A DNA stretch of 64,000 bases, from the NCBI GenBank assembly GCA_016709145.1, contig JADJEK010000012.1, positions 1-64,000 of the forward strand. The letters are read 5' to 3'. Of this stretch, positions 63,501 through 64,000 are shown piece by piece. Both the position numbers and the translations under genes were made by a program. The stretch comes from Planctomycetota bacterium (GTDB lineage: Bacteria > Planctomycetota > B15-G4 > JADJEK01). Every line of letters starts with the position of its first letter. Within the stretch, counting starts at the first letter, position 1. Below the pieces are notes generated by a model that had not been told where the DNA came from, did no database searches, and saw only the letters and a list, made by a program, of their open reading frames with translations.

Positions 63501-63697
63501 CCGATGTTTCGGATTGGCTCGGGAAGTTCGGATTCACGACGTCGACCGACACGATGAGCACGGCGCCCGACGGAGTCCTCGAACTCCGCGAATTGCCCGA
63601 GGGTCGCTACCGCGTGACCCTCGGCGCCGAGTCGGTCGAAGTCGACGTGGTCGGTGGTGAGGTCGTCACCATCGACGTCGTCGACCCCACGGGCTGA
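60509..63697 (+). CDS. Membrane-anchored carboxypeptidase-regulatory-like repeat protein, 1062 aa
   Basis: GTG 60509 is preceded by GCGGAGACACTCACCC. Residues ~8-26 are the anchor (IALGALLVGAVATLTWLAF), followed by a Ser/Thr/Pro-rich linker to ~80. About nine carboxypeptidase-regulatory-like beta-sandwich domains follow, for example GTVVDDDGKGLPSVRIRV, FVLPDLDPARDVRV, GRVVDRESGVPIPGAEVKL, LRELPEGRYRVTL. Last in a probable operon with the sigma-like, anti-sigma-like and small exported genes; that context suggests its level is set by the local sigma factor. No catalytic residues are seen. Paralogous to the proteins at 5180, 10928 and 19323. Confidence 0.85.
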   Translation: MSTSTHFKIALGALLVGAVATLTWLAFEERESEGEPSITSSGRESRESPLAPTATPPSSIDTTTRTASSSVTLLLATDIEVPRDPVSVAWCPWNDDASPSERLAAIRAATSAEFAFGQAITFEPPTFPVIVAVRAASNSFASAVVASSGEHRLEWTESHSIGGRVTTVANLGLAGAAIESIVDDPSTPQLAGLALLPAHASTNATGEFHLDGIPAGPLRLRAALDRSSIDESEVVTVPSPTPIALRLHPAASIGGTIVDAATKNAIADVTIQISLRAGALTRPDVQLTAASDASGHFGPLPVAATPHRVVLVAHADGFASSSQIVGPVSPASHSDVVVELARPRSASGTVVDDDGKGLPSVRIRVLDMETLGSITTQQTDAAGRFVLPDLDPARDVRVQASLTGYLEREYTWSAPCDSPIEIVLPRLGEIRGRVTDASGRPVAARVRAIDDDPQLGRGTGKETISDSATGEYSLVGLHRTPHVVDVTAPGYAPERRYPVVLHFATEPLVLDFQLAGGGSIRGRVVDRESGVPIPGAEVKLADLDSGGTLMGALSEPLATDAAGAFRIDHIDTDVESVVVASHHGFTTEIARFIAAVDETQIPDILLSKASGLTIEVLDREGRPATGFESLVQSKTVTFSRTRSTEDASLTFDDLPPDTYEVKVSVPDAISGVERQVLARTVTLEAGSTTPLRFELAVGATLRGQVKGSTAKRYHRTVEIVSTTPDLELVRACKLAEDGYFVLAGHPPGRHTITVLSNHPSMRCGRGIVVDVPESGDVVVDLQAPDSGFAGLVRDQSGSVLFDARIDLFNVDRFPTVPSTSKYRRTQFATPAMEDGWVRFLAPLAGTYVALATAPGHGHEIFNFTIADDTTVVEHAFTLGPEATAEVRVTDLEGTSIDVDDAMLRASADTLNGFALNPRADAPPQRIVFRGLTTGVYTCHVEARAFWPGSVTFQAEAGKTVSATLGLRRRGTLRVQVSDRDGLPMRGTPASAIDLTTQTDVSDWLGKFGFTTSTDTMSTAPDGVLELRELPEGRYRVTLGAESVEVDVVGGEVVTIDVVDPTG

Positions 63698-63833
63698 GGG
63701 GAATCGCCGATCGTCAGCGGGCCGTCATGTCGCTTGCGGTGCTTGGGTGAATCGCACGATGAACGTGCGTTTTGTTCTCGCCCGCTCGCCATAGTCGCCC
63801 AGCGAAGGCTCTGTCCGACTCGGAGGCGACGCG

Positions 63834-64000
63834 TTGCAACCCCACAGAGCAGTTCGTCTCGGTCCGATCGTCTTGTTCCTCGCGGTCTCGATCGGCTGCG
63901 CGTTCTGGTTCATCGTTCTTCGCGATGGGCCGCAGCGCAGCGAGATCGACTCCGCCGCGCCGCACTCGACTCCGGCCGCGAGTTACGCCGCGCAGCATCC
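63834..64000 (+). CDS. N-terminus of another anchored protein (runs off the window)
   Basis: TTG 63834 has GGAGG 7-8 bases upstream. The frame reads a basic N-terminus (QPHRAVR), a membrane anchor (LGPIVLFLAVSIGCAFWFIVL) and the start of a charged/Pro/Ala linker, then the window ends. The plan equals that of the anchored repeat proteins, and it follows one of them by 137 bp on the same strand. The remaining domains are outside the window. Confidence 0.6.
   Translation, partial: MQPHRAVRLGPIVLFLAVSIGCAFWFIVLRDGPQRSEIDSAAPHSTPAASYAAQH

Overview
This window is a GC-rich (well over 60% GC) bacterial chromosome segment. Its gene content points to a planctomycete (phylum Planctomycetota). The signs are many large exported or membrane-anchored proteins built from FG-GAP/VCBS, ASPIC/UnbV, carboxypeptidase-regulatory-like and parallel beta-helix repeats, an overlapping Ser/Thr-kinase and ECF-sigma pair, a family of exported proteins sharing one C-terminal module, and long intergenic structured repeats. 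No species can be named from sequence alone. No prophage, complete insertion sequence, CRISPR array or rRNA operon was found.

Layout. 0.3-4.1 kb, minus strand: an exported protein and a RegB/RegA-type redox two-component system whose kinase is split by a frameshift inside a membrane helix. 4.1-8.1 kb: a metallophosphoesterase and a long anchored carboxypeptidase-regulatory-like protein. 8.2-8.5 kb: the RNase P RNA gene (minus). 8.6-12.5 kb: Nudix hydrolase, acyl-CoA synthetase and a second anchored repeat protein. 12.5-13.4 kb: an array of three 163-bp palindromic repeats, directly upstream of a 1677-residue TPR/FG-GAP/UnbV protein (13.5-18.5 kb). 18.5-19.3 kb and 27.7-27.9 kb: two copies of a dispersed hairpin-rich element. 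19.3-28.9 kb: a third anchored repeat protein, an FG-GAP exported protein, an ECF sigma factor, a PlsC-type acyltransferase, a TPR protein and XdhC.

29-36 kb: exported proteins, a DUF1611/epimerase pair resembling the dgcN-dgcA D-glutamate genes, a large perfect inverted repeat and an S41 peptidase. 36.4-38.8 kb: kinase and ECF sigma factor. 38.8-44.4 kb, minus: a DUF2911-like protein, a bacterioferritin-like protein, an exported protein, and a GntR/ABC-ATPase/permease operon with a visible autoregulatory promoter. 44.5-45.3 kb: a decayed carboxypeptidase-regulatory-like gene. 45.3-56.7 kb: beta-helix, propeller and C-terminal-module exported proteins, plus a Fic protein with a palindromic operator cluster. 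56.8-58.3 kb: a second Fic protein with its own operator and a tRNA-Pro(GGG). 58.5-64 kb: a probable operon of a sigma-like protein, an anti-sigma-like TPR protein (frameshifted), a small exported peptide and a fourth anchored repeat protein. The start of a fifth runs off the window.

Common theme: most of the coding capacity is cell-envelope or exported beta-rich protein, served by local regulators (ECF factors, kinase, GntR, Fic, RegBA). The least explained material is the shared C-terminal module, the anchored repeat-protein family, the 163-bp array, the hairpin element with apparent covariation, and the GGGGACAG inverted-repeat family.
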